A stretch of DNA of 45,440 nt from Nitrospirota bacterium (lineage in GTDB: Bacteria; Nitrospirota_A; Leptospirillia; Leptospirillales; Leptospirillaceae): contig JAKCCY010000006.1 of assembly GCA_021838765.1 (NCBI GenBank), positions 1 to 45,440 of the forward strand. Reading direction: 5' to 3'. A program made the translations under genes and the position numbers. The notes under the pieces were generated by a model, which ran no database searches, was not told the origin of the DNA, and was given only the letters and a program-made list of their open reading frames with translations. This document shows, piece by piece, positions 26,089-34,928 of the stretch. How positions within the stretch are numbered: the first letter of the stretch is position 1; every line of letters begins with the position of its first letter.

Positions 26089-26414
26089 ATTTCGTGATCA
26101 TTTCGTTCCATGACATGGAGTGCCTTGCGCACATCAGTCAAGACATCCCAAAGCAATACAGCGGACTGCTCCCCTTTTCCACTCATAAGAAGCTCTTTGG
26201 CTCCTTCAAGGGAACGGCCCTCATTCTTGACCAGCTGAGTGATACGCCCCAAAAATCGGACATCCTCTTCCGTGTATTCCCTTTGCCCTCCGGGGGTCTT
26301 TCTGGGAGAAAGAAGCGGTATCGTACTTTCCCAATAGCGGAGTGTTGAAGGGGAAACACCCAGCATTCTGGAAACATCACCAATCCGGAATTTTTTCTGG
26401 GATCGGGAAACCAT
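26079..26414 (-). CDS. MerR-family transcriptional regulator
   Basis: A 111-residue small MerR-type protein. The winged helix-turn-helix is at about 8-75: [20 protein letters not shown], then [21 protein letters not shown] short helix follows, without cysteines or a ligand domain. An ihfA - merR - tRNA-Pro order is widespread in Proteobacteria, where the target of this regulator is generally unknown. The ATG has AGGGG five bases upstream and lies 15 bp after ihfA. The last codons and the TAG stop lie inside the tRNA-Pro gene, so 5' processing of the tRNA by RNase P would remove the stop codon from that transcript. Confidence 0.9.
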   Translation of the reverse strand: MVSRSQKKFRIGDVSRMLGVSPSTLRYWESTIPLLSPRKTPGGQREYTEEDVRFLGRITQLVKNEGRSLEGAKELLMSGKGEQSAVLLWDVLTDVRKALHVMERNDHEIGA

Positions 26415-26429
26415 AGGATCCCCTTCCAG

Positions 26430-26705
26430 CTACTTTTTGAAAAAAGACCGGCTGGGATGGAAAAGAACAGTATGGTGCTCCGGAATGGGAACAGGCTCCC
26501 CTGTTCGGGGATTTCGGCCGGGCCTCGCCTTGATCTTCCGGACAATAAATGTTCCGAACCCTGAAATTTTCACATCTTCGCCACGTTCAAGCGAGCTTGC
26601 GATTTCTTCAAGGAAAAAATCGAAAATTTTGCCCACAGATCGAGCTGTCAGTTCCTGATTTTCCCCATCTTCCAGAACATGCCGGACAATATCTGATCGT
26701 TTCAT
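26430..26705 (-). CDS. ihfA: HU/IHF-family DNA-binding protein, IHF alpha-like
   Basis: A 91-residue nucleoid protein. The family signature GFGTFIVRKIKARPGRNPRT ends at the DNA-intercalating Arg-Asn-Pro arm, followed by GEPVPIPEHHTVLFHPS. IHF or HU proteins bend DNA as dimers. The call as IHF alpha rests on the neighbouring merR and tRNA-Pro, as in Proteobacteria, and on general resemblance. HU is the alternative, and pheST is absent here. It starts 26 bp after lpxA behind an AGGAAGG. Confidence 0.9.
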   Translation of the reverse strand: MKRSDIVRHVLEDGENQELTARSVGKIFDFFLEEIASSLERGEDVKISGFGTFIVRKIKARPGRNPRTGEPVPIPEHHTVLFHPSRSFFKK

Positions 26706-26731
26706 TACCCATCCCTTCCTAAAAAAGACCC

Positions 26732-27583
26732 CTAATCATAGTCAACACCCATTTCCGTGTCAATATCGGGCAACCGTCCGCTCCCATGGCAAACGCCCCT
26801 TTTGGAGTCCCGGATAAAGCGGACAAGCTCCCGGACAAGTGGGCTGGGATCACTTTCAAGCTGGAGAAGCCCCCTTTCTTCCATCTTACGACGTCCGAAC
26901 AAAATTCGGAAGGCCATTTTCAGCCGGGACCTCTCCTCTGCCGAAATGCCGGCCCGCTTGAGCCCGACCCTGTTCAGGGATCTGACCGTATGGGTTCCGT
27001 CCATGATGCAATACGGGGGAACATCACGGCTTGTGCGGGAGCCTCCCCGGAGAAGGGCCAGTCTTCCGATCCGGACAAATTGATGAACCAGGACACCGCC
27101 GGAAATAAAAGCCTGGTCATCGACATGAACATGACCGGCCAGAAGAGCGCCATTTGCCAGAATCACCCGATTGCCGATCTCGACATCATGGGCCACATGG
27201 GATAGCCCCATCAGAAGATTATGGTCTCCGACCACCGTCTTAAGACCTGACCGAGAACCTCTATGAATCGTTACATATTCCCGAATTTCATTTTGGGAAC
27301 CGATATGGGTCCATGTCTCTTCTCCATTGTAGGAGAGATCCTGGGGAGCATGTCCGATAACGGCACCCATATGAATAATATTGTTTCGTCCCATGATGAC
27401 CCACGGACCAACAGAGACCCGTTCCATCAGCACCGTTCCGGGTCCGATGGAGGACGGCCCCTTCACATGGCACCAGGGACCAATCCGGACACCCCGGGAG
27501 ATCTCCACAGAATCCTCAACAATCGCTGTGGGATGAATTTCGGCCTGTGGCCAATGAGGATTTTGGGTCTTGGAATCTGTCAC
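26732..27583 (-). CDS. lpxA: UDP-N-acetylglucosamine acyltransferase LpxA
   Basis: A 283-residue left-handed beta-helix acyltransferase with hexapeptide repeats over about 15-190, including IGPWCHVKG and IGPGTVL. It catalyses the first step of lipid A synthesis. Signatures are GHAPQDLSYNGEETWTHIG, IREYVTIHRGS, LMGLSHVAHDVEIGN (catalytic His), LAGHVHVDD and VHQFVRIG. NRVGLKRAGIS opens the C-terminal helical domain. I choose GTG 27583, which overlaps the cimA stop as GTGA. A TTG at 27613 is possible. lpxA is away from its usual lpxD-fabZ-lpxB cluster, and a second copy elsewhere cannot be excluded. Confidence 0.92.
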   Translation of the reverse strand: MTDSKTQNPHWPQAEIHPTAIVEDSVEISRGVRIGPWCHVKGPSSIGPGTVLMERVSVGPWVIMGRNNIIHMGAVIGHAPQDLSYNGEETWTHIGSQNEIREYVTIHRGSRSGLKTVVGDHNLLMGLSHVAHDVEIGNRVILANGALLAGHVHVDDQAFISGGVLVHQFVRIGRLALLRGGSRTSRDVPPYCIMDGTHTVRSLNRVGLKRAGISAEERSRLKMAFRILFGRRKMEERGLLQLESDPSPLVRELVRFIRDSKRGVCHGSGRLPDIDTEMGVDYD

Positions 27584-29223
27584 TTTGGCTTTACCCCCGA
27601 TTTCAATAGCCAATAATCAATGCTGTCTTTCAGTGCCATCAGGCTGGCGCTGATGACATTTTCGGAGACACCGACCGTTCCCCACAGTTGGGATCCGACA
27701 CCAGACTGGATCAAGACCCTGACACCGGAACTCGTTCCCCTGTCTCCGGTCAACACCCTCACCTTGTAATCCACCAGTCTGATCTCTGAAACCTCAGGGT
27801 AGAAAGGTGTCAGTGCCTTCCTGAGAACCAGATCAAGAGCATTGACCGGACCATTTCCCAATGCCGCGGTGTGTTCATGGCTCTCACCAACCCGAATGCG
27901 CATGGTCGCCTCTGAAAGCCCCCCTTGCCGCGAGGACTGCTGATCCATGAGAATATGAAAAAATTCGATCGTGAAAAAAGGTTGCATCGTCCCCATCGCC
28001 GCGCGCATCAAAAGCTCGAAGGAGGCTTCTGCTCCCTCAAACTGGAATCCCTGATGCTCAAGTTCTTTTAAACGATGAAGAATCTTCTCGGCCTCAGGGC
28101 TCTCACCATCCATGGATATTCCATATTGACGGGCTTTTTCAATCAGGTTGCTTTTGCCTGAGTGTTCGGAGAGAAGGATCCGCTGTCGATTTCCCACAGA
28201 TGCCGGATCAATATGTTCATAAGCCCGGCTGTTTTTTCGGATGGCATGAACATGGACACCGCCCTTGTGCGCAAAAGCCGATTCGCCCACAAAAGGAAGA
28301 TTTTTGGGAAGAGGACGATTCTGGAGTTCAAAAAGAAGGGAGGCCAAGTGCTTGAGACGGGACAAGGCCTCTGGCGTTGAAACCTCCATCCCCATCTTCA
28401 GGGAAAGATTCGCCATCACCGAGAGCAGGTTGGCATTTCCGCAACGTTCGCCGATTCCATTGATCGTCCCGTGAATCTGGCGGGCACCGAGCCTGACGGC
28501 ACCGAGACTGTTGGCAACAGCCAATTCGCAATCATTATGCGCATGAATGCCAAGAGGCGTGGAAATAGCCTTTTTCGTCTCCCCGAAGATTTCAGAAAGT
28601 TCCCATGGGAGGGTCCCTCCGTTGGTATCGCACAGAATAACCCAGTCGGCACCTGCCTCTGATGCGGCCTTGATCGTATCGATCGCAAAATCGGGATTGT
28701 CTTTATACCCATCAAAAAAATGTTCCGCGTCATAGACCACTTCACGGCCATGATCCTTCAGAAAAGCAACGCTTTCCCGGATCATCTCGGCATTTTTGGC
28801 AGCTGAGACGTTCAGGACCTCTTTCACATGAAGAGACCAGGACTTTCCGAAGATTGTGACAACAGGTGTCTCTGATGCCAACAGGGCTTTTAAAACAGGA
28901 TCTTCGGAGGTCTTGTTATGGGCTTTTCTTGTAGAGCCGAAAGCGGCCATCTTGCTTCTGGAAAGGGGGATTTCCCGGATTCGGCGAAAAAACTCGATAT
29001 CCTTCGGATTGGCTCCGGGCCAACCACCTTCAATATAGTCAACACCAAGAAGATCGAGCTCAATGGCGATACGGATCTTGTCTTCGATCGTAAACTGGAT
29101 ATCTTCGGACTGACTACCATCCCTCAAAGTCGTATCATACAGGGTGACAGGCCCCATGAGACCTTCCATGACAACGGGAAAATCCGCTCCGGTTTTGGTC
29201 TGCCGCGTATCGTTTTTATCCAT
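27580..29223 (-). CDS. cimA: (R)-citramalate synthase
   Basis: A 547-residue HMGL-like enzyme with a C-terminal LeuA-type regulatory domain. The active site opens LYDTTLRDGSQSEDIQFTIE. The segment LGVDYIEGGWPGANPKDIEF is typical of the citramalate rather than the isopropylmalate branch. The metal-binding H-x-H lies in GIHAHNDCELAVANS. CimA condenses pyruvate and acetyl-CoA, giving a threonine-independent route to 2-oxobutyrate and isoleucine. The C-terminal part from about 395 is the allosteric dimer domain. It follows lysC by 34 bp and overlaps lpxA. The placement fits an aspartate/isoleucine operon. Confidence 0.93.
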   Translation of the reverse strand: MDKNDTRQTKTGADFPVVMEGLMGPVTLYDTTLRDGSQSEDIQFTIEDKIRIAIELDLLGVDYIEGGWPGANPKDIEFFRRIREIPLSRSKMAAFGSTRKAHNKTSEDPVLKALLASETPVVTIFGKSWSLHVKEVLNVSAAKNAEMIRESVAFLKDHGREVVYDAEHFFDGYKDNPDFAIDTIKAASEAGADWVILCDTNGGTLPWELSEIFGETKKAISTPLGIHAHNDCELAVANSLGAVRLGARQIHGTINGIGERCGNANLLSVMANLSLKMGMEVSTPEALSRLKHLASLLFELQNRPLPKNLPFVGESAFAHKGGVHVHAIRKNSRAYEHIDPASVGNRQRILLSEHSGKSNLIEKARQYGISMDGESPEAEKILHRLKELEHQGFQFEGAEASFELLMRAAMGTMQPFFTIEFFHILMDQQSSRQGGLSEATMRIRVGESHEHTAALGNGPVNALDLVLRKALTPFYPEVSEIRLVDYKVRVLTGDRGTSSGVRVLIQSGVGSQLWGTVGVSENVISASLMALKDSIDYWLLKSGVKPK

Positions 29224-29257
29224 TGGGCATCTCTTCTCCCTACCGATTGATCATGAT

Positions 29258-30511
29258 TCAGTTTCCCGAAAGATGCGGCTGTCCATTGGGCAGCGACCGA
29301 CTTTCAAGCTCGAATTCCTTGTGGAGCGTCCGGACAGACAGCTCCGCATAACGATCTTCAATGAGACAGGAGATTTTGATCTCGGAGGTCGAGATCATGA
29401 CAATATTGATTCCTTCCTTGGCAAGAGCGGAAAACATCCGGGCAGCAACTCCCGAATGAGACCTCATTCCCACCCCTACAATTGAGATCTTGACGATATC
29501 CTCTTTCACCCGGATCTCACCTGCGCCGATTTCCTTCGAGAAATCCAGCGCGATCCTTTCGGCCTTTCTGGACTCTGAGCGGGGAACGGTAAAGGAAATA
29601 TCGGTCATCTGGTCCTGCCCAATATTCTGGACAATCATGTCCACAATAATCGAGTGGCCGGAAATATCCTCAAAAAGCCTCGCGGCCAGTCCCGGTCGAT
29701 CCGGAACATCCGATACCGTAATCTTCGCCTGATTCTTGTCCAATGTTACCCCTGATACAACGATTTGTTCCATTCCTTTCTCCTCTTCTGTGACGAGTGT
29801 GCCCGGGTCGTCCGAAAAAGTGGAACGCACGCGAACAGGCATTTTGTATTTCATGGCAAACTCGACCGATCTGGTCTGAAGAACCTTTGCACCGAGAGAG
29901 GCCATTTCAAGCATCTCTTCATAGGCAATCCGGTCAATTTTGCGGGCCTGGGGAACCAGGTTGGGGTCAGTCGTGAAAACGCCGGTCACGTCAGTATAGA
30001 TATCACATCTTTGGGCACCAATCGCCACCGCTATGGCAACAGCCGTCGTATCCGAACCACCCCGGCCAAGTGTTGTCACATTCTCCTGCGGACTTATCCC
30101 CTGAAATCCCGCAACGATCGGAACGATTCCCGCCTCAAGGCTTTGCGCCAACGGCTCTGACGAGATGCTTTCAATTCTGGCCTTCGTATGGACATTATCC
30201 GTTTTGATACCGACCTGGCGCCCAGTCATGGAACGGGCGGGGATCCCCATATTATTGAGACAGATAGCCAAAAGGGCAGAAGTTACCCTCTCTCCTGATG
30301 ACATCAGCATGTCCATTTCCCTCTCGGGAGGGTCCGGGGAAAGTTCATGTGCGAGTTTGACAAGGCGGTCTGTCTCCCCTGCCATCGCCGAAACCACAAC
30401 AACAACCTGATCTCCCGAAGAGAGCGTTTTCTGAACAATGCCCGCAACAAGCCTGATCCGTTCAATGGAACCGACCGAGGTTCCGCCAAACTTCTGGACG
30501 ATTAATGCCAT
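29258..30511 (-). CDS. lysC: Aspartate kinase
   Basis: A 417-residue monofunctional aspartokinase. The N-terminal catalytic domain begins [18 protein letters not shown] with the KFGGTS nucleotide motif, then [15 protein letters not shown] and a [15 protein letters not shown] loop. The C-terminus has two ACT domains from about 265 ([20 protein letters not shown] and [19 protein letters not shown]), which bind lysine or threonine for feedback control. I start at ATG 30511. It overlaps the end of the apgM-like gene by ten bases, and the upstream extension of the frame lies inside that gene. It supplies aspartyl phosphate for the threonine and lysine branches. Confidence 0.95.
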   Translation of the reverse strand: MALIVQKFGGTSVGSIERIRLVAGIVQKTLSSGDQVVVVVSAMAGETDRLVKLAHELSPDPPEREMDMLMSSGERVTSALLAICLNNMGIPARSMTGRQVGIKTDNVHTKARIESISSEPLAQSLEAGIVPIVAGFQGISPQENVTTLGRGGSDTTAVAIAVAIGAQRCDIYTDVTGVFTTDPNLVPQARKIDRIAYEEMLEMASLGAKVLQTRSVEFAMKYKMPVRVRSTFSDDPGTLVTEEEKGMEQIVVSGVTLDKNQAKITVSDVPDRPGLAARLFEDISGHSIIVDMIVQNIGQDQMTDISFTVPRSESRKAERIALDFSKEIGAGEIRVKEDIVKISIVGVGMRSHSGVAARMFSALAKEGINIVMISTSEIKISCLIEDRYAELSVRTLHKEFELESRSLPNGQPHLSGN

Positions 30512-31722
30512 ACCACCATTTCCCCCGCAGAATCTTTCCATATCTTTTGCCAGCGGGTGAGATCCCACTGGCTTTCTTTTTCGGCAATAGCCTCTGTGAA
30601 ACGAACGCCATTGGTCGTTCCAGACTGATTGAAGCTTTTATTTCCCGTCACAATCAGGACAGGAACGGGACCAGCCCCATGCTCCCCCGTTTCCGGGTTT
30701 GATCGATGATCCGATGTCAAAAATACTTCGTCCACCTCGCCACTTTCCAAAAGGGAGAGAAGGTCCCGAGAAGCTTCCCGATCAAACCGTTCCAGAAACG
30801 ACTGTTTCTCCTCCCGGTTTTTACGGTGGCTTGCAAGGTCAAATCCTTCGATGTGAACCACGACCGGAGATATCCCGTCTGCCAGATATCTCCGGGCAAA
30901 ACGCATGATTGACGGAAAGTCCGTATCGGTCTCACCGGACGCACCGGGAACAAAGGGATGCTCCAGCCCCATATAGGCGCCAATCGCCCTCGCAATGGGA
31001 GCGCCTGCGATCATGACCCCACCAGAAGGTGCCGGTTTGGTCAGGGGAACGATAGTGTGCCAAGGGCCGGCTCCCCAAGGCCAAAAACCGTTCAAACGAC
31101 CGGAAACATCCGTCGTATGGGTAATTTTTTCAAGAAGCCACTGGGCCCAATCACTTCGAGGATACTTTTTCCCCAGAGATGGTGAAACAAAGTCCTCCCT
31201 GGAAAAAGAGGAGGCCATTTTCTGGGGGATCCGGACAAGAAGCCTTAAAATGGTATTCTTCCGGGCCTCCCGAAGCGGGTAAATCCTTAAGCCGGACTCC
31301 CGGTCATGGTAATAGTCTCCTGCTTCGACCGAGTCAAAAAAAGCCCATAGCCTGCCAATGGACTCACGATCCCCCACATAGTCCTTAAGCCTCCCGTCCG
31401 AATCGTAACAGGCAGGGTTCAAAAGAATGGCCATGCTTCCATCTTCGCATTCGGCATGCGGAAAAAGGCAAGACAATAGAGTGGCCCTCGGAGGAAGCGG
31501 CTCCTCCTGGGGGAATCCCAAAAGCCTGAGGATACCCCGTTCGGATGATGGGGGATAAAGGGTTGGAAATTCTTCGGTTCCGGATTCCGGTTGAAGATCC
31601 AGAAAAGCCAGCCATCCCCTTTGGGCAAGCTCATCCAGAAAGGGTGTCCTGGCCATTTCCATGGTCGTAACCGTCTTCGGGGACTCGCACAATCCATCAA
31701 GAATGAACAGAAGACGTCTCAT
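30502..31722 (-). CDS. ApgM-like phosphoglycerate-mutase homologue, candidate homoserine kinase
   Basis: A 406-residue member of the alkaline-phosphatase-fold cofactor-independent phosphoglycerate mutase family (archaeal type). Visible elements are [12 protein letters not shown] with the metal Asp, the [15 protein letters not shown] helix, a Ser-rich [15 protein letters not shown] where the phosphorylated Ser is expected, [10 protein letters not shown], and [20 protein letters not shown] with late metal ligands. It lies between thrC and lysC, where a homoserine kinase is needed and no GHMP-type thrB is present. A related family has been proposed as homoserine kinase on such context. Phosphoglycerate mutase activity is the alternative. 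Confidence 0.8.
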   Translation of the reverse strand: MRRLLFILDGLCESPKTVTTMEMARTPFLDELAQRGWLAFLDLQPESGTEEFPTLYPPSSERGILRLLGFPQEEPLPPRATLLSCLFPHAECEDGSMAILLNPACYDSDGRLKDYVGDRESIGRLWAFFDSVEAGDYYHDRESGLRIYPLREARKNTILRLLVRIPQKMASSFSREDFVSPSLGKKYPRSDWAQWLLEKITHTTDVSGRLNGFWPWGAGPWHTIVPLTKPAPSGGVMIAGAPIARAIGAYMGLEHPFVPGASGETDTDFPSIMRFARRYLADGISPVVVHIEGFDLASHRKNREEKQSFLERFDREASRDLLSLLESGEVDEVFLTSDHRSNPETGEHGAGPVPVLIVTGNKSFNQSGTTNGVRFTEAIAEKESQWDLTRWQKIWKDSAGEMVVWH

Positions 31723-31743
31723 CGCTCGTTTCGAAAAAGCACG

Positions 31744-32808
31744 TCAGAAACCCAGAACCTCAAGAACAGCCTCTCTTGAAGGCGGAACCGATATATGCGT
31801 ATAAGGAACTGATAAGGCTGTTTCGGGATCCTTCAGACCATGTCCTGTCAACGTGCAGACAACAACATCACCCTGGCGGAAGAGTCCTTTTCTCGCATAG
31901 GCAATCACGCCCGCCAAGGAAGCAGCGGAAGCAGGCTCGCAAAAAACCCCTTCTTCCCTGGCCAGCATTCTGTACGCTTCCAGGATATGCTCATCGGAAG
32001 CCGCGATAATCTCCCCCCCCGATTCAACAGAAGCGTTTGTTGCCCCAGTCCAGGATGCGGGATTACCGATGCGGATGGCTGATGCGATTGTCCTGGGGTT
32101 GGGGACAACATGTCCGAGTACGATCGGTGCGGCTCCTTCGGCCTGAACACCTACCATTTTGGGGAGGGCCGCAATACGTCCGATATCCCGGTATTTTTTG
32201 AAACCCATCCAGCTTGCCGTTATGTTTCCGGCATTTCCAACCGGAAGGAAATGGAAGGTCGGAGCGCTTCCCAGAACATCACAGATTTCAAAAGCCACAG
32301 TCTGTTGGCCTTCAATCCTGTCGGGATTCACGGAGTTGACCAAAGCAACCGGATGGGTCTTGGAAACGTCCCGGACAACTTCAAGTGCCTGGTCGAAAAG
32401 ACCCTGGACCTGAATCACCACAGACTGGTGCATGACAGCCTGCGCAAGTTTACCCTTTGCGATATTTCCCTCTGGAATCACCACATAGACCTTGAGTCCT
32501 GCCCGCACACCATAAGCGGCTGCCGATGCCGAAGTGTTCCCTGTCGATGCGCAGATCAGGGCTTTTGCTCCCTTTTCCAAAGCTTTTGTCACAGCGAGGG
32601 TCATCCCCCTGTCCTTGAAGCTGCCCGTCGGGTTTTGACCTTCAAGCTTCACATAAAGGGAAATCGGAGCCTTGATGATATCCGGTATGCGGAGCAACGG
32701 AAGGAGTGGAGTGCCACCTTCCTTGAGGGTGACAATCTTGGTGGACTCGGATACGGACAAAAACTCCCGGTAGTTCTCTATCACGCCTGGCCAATTCGGG
32801 AGGCTCAT
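31744..32808 (-). CDS. thrC: Threonine synthase
   Basis: A 354-residue PLP enzyme of the short threonine synthase class. It converts O-phosphohomoserine to threonine. The PLP lysine lies in LEGQNPTGSFKDRGM. The phosphate-binding glycine loop is in FLPVGNAGNITASWMGF, and CTLTGHGLKDPE near the C-terminus is typical. The ATG overlaps the TGA of hom (ATGA), so the two are translationally coupled. It lies 21 bp before the apgM-like gene, its presumed source of substrate. Confidence 0.96.
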   Translation of the reverse strand: MSLPNWPGVIENYREFLSVSESTKIVTLKEGGTPLLPLLRIPDIIKAPISLYVKLEGQNPTGSFKDRGMTLAVTKALEKGAKALICASTGNTSASAAAYGVRAGLKVYVVIPEGNIAKGKLAQAVMHQSVVIQVQGLFDQALEVVRDVSKTHPVALVNSVNPDRIEGQQTVAFEICDVLGSAPTFHFLPVGNAGNITASWMGFKKYRDIGRIAALPKMVGVQAEGAAPIVLGHVVPNPRTIASAIRIGNPASWTGATNASVESGGEIIAASDEHILEAYRMLAREEGVFCEPASAASLAGVIAYARKGLFRQGDVVVCTLTGHGLKDPETALSVPYTHISVPPSREAVLEVLGF

Positions 32809-34127
32809 TCGGAAACCCTTTCAACATGAATCAGGACGGTGGGTTCAGTGACATGATGCGAATGGTCAATAATCTCGAGTGCCGACTGGATGCTCGCTTG
32901 CGTTGCGGTATAAGTGAGGATGACCACAGGAACACTTCCGCCTTTTTTACGGCCTTTCTGAATGACCGACTCAATACTGATTCCATGTTCTCCCAAAATT
33001 CCGGACAGAAACGACAAGGTTCCGGGCCGGTCATGAGCCATGAACCGAAGATAATACTCGCTCTTGACCTCGGATCTTGGAGTCATTGGTCTTGGATGTC
33101 TTGCATCCCATGAAAATCCCAGGGGGGGGACCTGAAGGGTACATTCGGAATGGATTCCACGGGCAAGTTCAAGGATGTCACCCATCACAGCCGATGCGGT
33201 GGGATCTGCTCCTGCCCCCCTACCGTAGAAAAGAGCCGTTCCCAAAGCACGACCGGTCACTTCAACCGCATTGAAGACTCCATCGACCTTCGCCAACAGT
33301 GACTCCTCCGGGAGAAAGGCCGGGTGAACCCTCAAGTCGACCGAAGTTCCATGATCTTTTGCGATTCCCAAAAGCTTTAGGACGTATCCAAGTTCCCGAC
33401 CAAATTCGATGTCAAGTTCGTTGATTCCCCTGATTCCCTCGACCGGAATTTCCGAAAACGGAATAGGAACACCAAAGGAAAGCGTTCCCAGAATCGCAAG
33501 CTTATGGGCTGCATCCATCCCGTCAACATCGAAAGTGGGGTCCGCTTCTGCATACCCGAGTGACTGAGCCTGCGAAAGCGCTTCCGAAAAGGAAATCCTA
33601 TCCTCGGTCATCTTGGTGAGAATATAGTTGGATGTCCCATTGATGATACCTTTCAGGGACAGCACCCTGTCTCCACCAATCCCCTCGCGCAGGGCCCGCA
33701 GAATGGGGATTCCTCCGCAAACAGCGCCTTCAAAGGCGATATCGACCCCATGGGTCCGTACGGCAGAAAAAAGCTCTTCCCCATGCAGGGCCAGCAGGGC
33801 CTTGTTGGCTGTCACAACAGATTTGCCCCGGTTGATCGCATCGAGCAGGAAGGTTTTTGCTGGCTCAATGCCACCAATCAATTCAATCACGATCTGGACT
33901 TCGGGGTCAGAGATGACATCCATTGGGTCGGTCGTAAGCTTGAATTGGGACAACCCATCCATTTTCAGGGAATGAATGGAGCGGTCTGCAATCGATGAAA
34001 GAACCAAAGGGAACCCCAGCCTTTGTTCCAAAAGCTCTTTTTCACGCAAAAAGAGCTGGATCAGTCCGGAACCAACGGTTCCAGCCCCGATCAGCCCTAT
34101 AACGACTGGTTTTTTTATCGCTGACAA
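32805..34127 (-). CDS. hom: Homoserine dehydrogenase
   Basis: A 440-residue enzyme that reduces aspartate semialdehyde to homoserine. The Rossmann motif is IGLIGAGTVGSGLIQLF. The family signature, near residue 190, is ANPTFDVDGMDAAHKLAILG-like, here beginning ADPTFDVDGMDAAHKL. A C-terminal ACT domain (YYLRFMAHDRPGTLSFLSGI) gives threonine feedback. I start at TTG 34127, with GGAG five bases upstream. A further upstream TTG at 34190 would place the 34147-34170 hairpin inside the coding region. It is coupled to thrC by a four-base overlap. Confidence 0.94.
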   Translation of the reverse strand: MSAIKKPVVIGLIGAGTVGSGLIQLFLREKELLEQRLGFPLVLSSIADRSIHSLKMDGLSQFKLTTDPMDVISDPEVQIVIELIGGIEPAKTFLLDAINRGKSVVTANKALLALHGEELFSAVRTHGVDIAFEGAVCGGIPILRALREGIGGDRVLSLKGIINGTSNYILTKMTEDRISFSEALSQAQSLGYAEADPTFDVDGMDAAHKLAILGTLSFGVPIPFSEIPVEGIRGINELDIEFGRELGYVLKLLGIAKDHGTSVDLRVHPAFLPEESLLAKVDGVFNAVEVTGRALGTALFYGRGAGADPTASAVMGDILELARGIHSECTLQVPPLGFSWDARHPRPMTPRSEVKSEYYLRFMAHDRPGTLSFLSGILGEHGISIESVIQKGRKKGGSVPVVILTYTATQASIQSALEIIDHSHHVTEPTVLIHVERVSE

Positions 34128-34146
34128 CGGCGCTCCAAAATCTTTC

Positions 34147-34170
34147 GATCCGGAGATCGCTCTCCGGATC
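34147..34170 (-). terminator. Perfect 10-bp hairpin between the exported-protein gene and hom
   Basis: Arms GATCCGGAGA and TCTCCGGATC form a perfect ten-base stem around a four-base loop, 19 bp before the chosen hom start on the minus strand. Only a short T4 stretch follows, so it may act as a weak or partial terminator, or as an mRNA-processing and stability element that sets hom expression relative to alaC. Confidence 0.55.
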
Positions 34171-34202
34171 GGACTGATTGATTTGGGCAACAGAATAAAG
34201 AT

Positions 34203-34928
34203 CTATTGCATGAAAGGATTTTTAAGAGGAAGGGGAATGGTCTTCCCTTCATCCAGAAGAACCGACCGGTAGGCCCTGAAGTAGGCGGCTACAGAGGCAT
34301 GCTTCCATCCGTCAGGCTGGCTTTTGTCCCAGTTGAAAACAAGAATCTGCAACTCCCTGTCACCATAATCCCAAATCAGGACCGCATCATTGGGAAGCTG
34401 GATTCCTTTTTTCTCCTGAAGCTCCTTTGCTTCGATGACGCGTGGCGGAACCGAAAGAAGCTTTTTGGGGAGAATCTGATCGGCCGTCCAGGCAGATGGA
34501 GCTTTCGTTCCAGAATAAGGCGCCGTAATCAGTACCGCCTGCAACTTGTTATTTCTGAACTCAAACTGGAACTCCGGACTATAGCGACCTTTGCCCATCG
34601 ACATCGGGGAGAAAAAATAGTAATGATCACCAGGATGGGCATCAAAGTCGGTATAGATCCCGCAAGGAAGCGCCGTCGAATCCCCTTCGCGGGGCTTCAT
34701 CTTCTCATCGCCCTTTTTGAAAACCGCAAGAACACTTTCAGCGCTCGATCCAAGAGGCCAGCTCCAGGCAAACGCCTTTACCGGAACAGCCAGGAAGGAG
34801 ACCGCCATCAGGGAGGCAAGGACCTGTTTTTTTCCGGCATCAAAAAACGTCCGTTTTTTTGTGTCTTTTGCCGCCAGAAAAGAGCGTTTATGGGAACAAA
34901 CAAAAACTCCAGGGATTTTATAGCGCAT
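34203..34928 (-). CDS. Exported hypothetical protein between alaC and hom
   Basis: A 241-residue protein with a long basic N-terminus and a signal-like hydrophobic stretch at about 35-54, ending VPVKAFA before a mature WSWPLGSSAES. I do not recognise the mature domain. It contains PCGIYTDFDAHPGDHYYFFS, FQFEFRNNKLQAVLI and LIWDYGDRELQILVFNW, a beta-rich pattern. One cysteine is present in the mature part. The ATG at 34928 has GGGAG six bases upstream and overlaps the alaC end by eleven bases. Its place inside an amino-acid operon is unexplained. Confidence 0.75.
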   Translation of the reverse strand: MRYKIPGVFVCSHKRSFLAAKDTKKRTFFDAGKKQVLASLMAVSFLAVPVKAFAWSWPLGSSAESVLAVFKKGDEKMKPREGDSTALPCGIYTDFDAHPGDHYYFFSPMSMGKGRYSPEFQFEFRNNKLQAVLITAPYSGTKAPSAWTADQILPKKLLSVPPRVIEAKELQEKKGIQLPNDAVLIWDYGDRELQILVFNWDKSQPDGWKHASVAAYFRAYRSVLLDEGKTIPLPLKNPFMQ

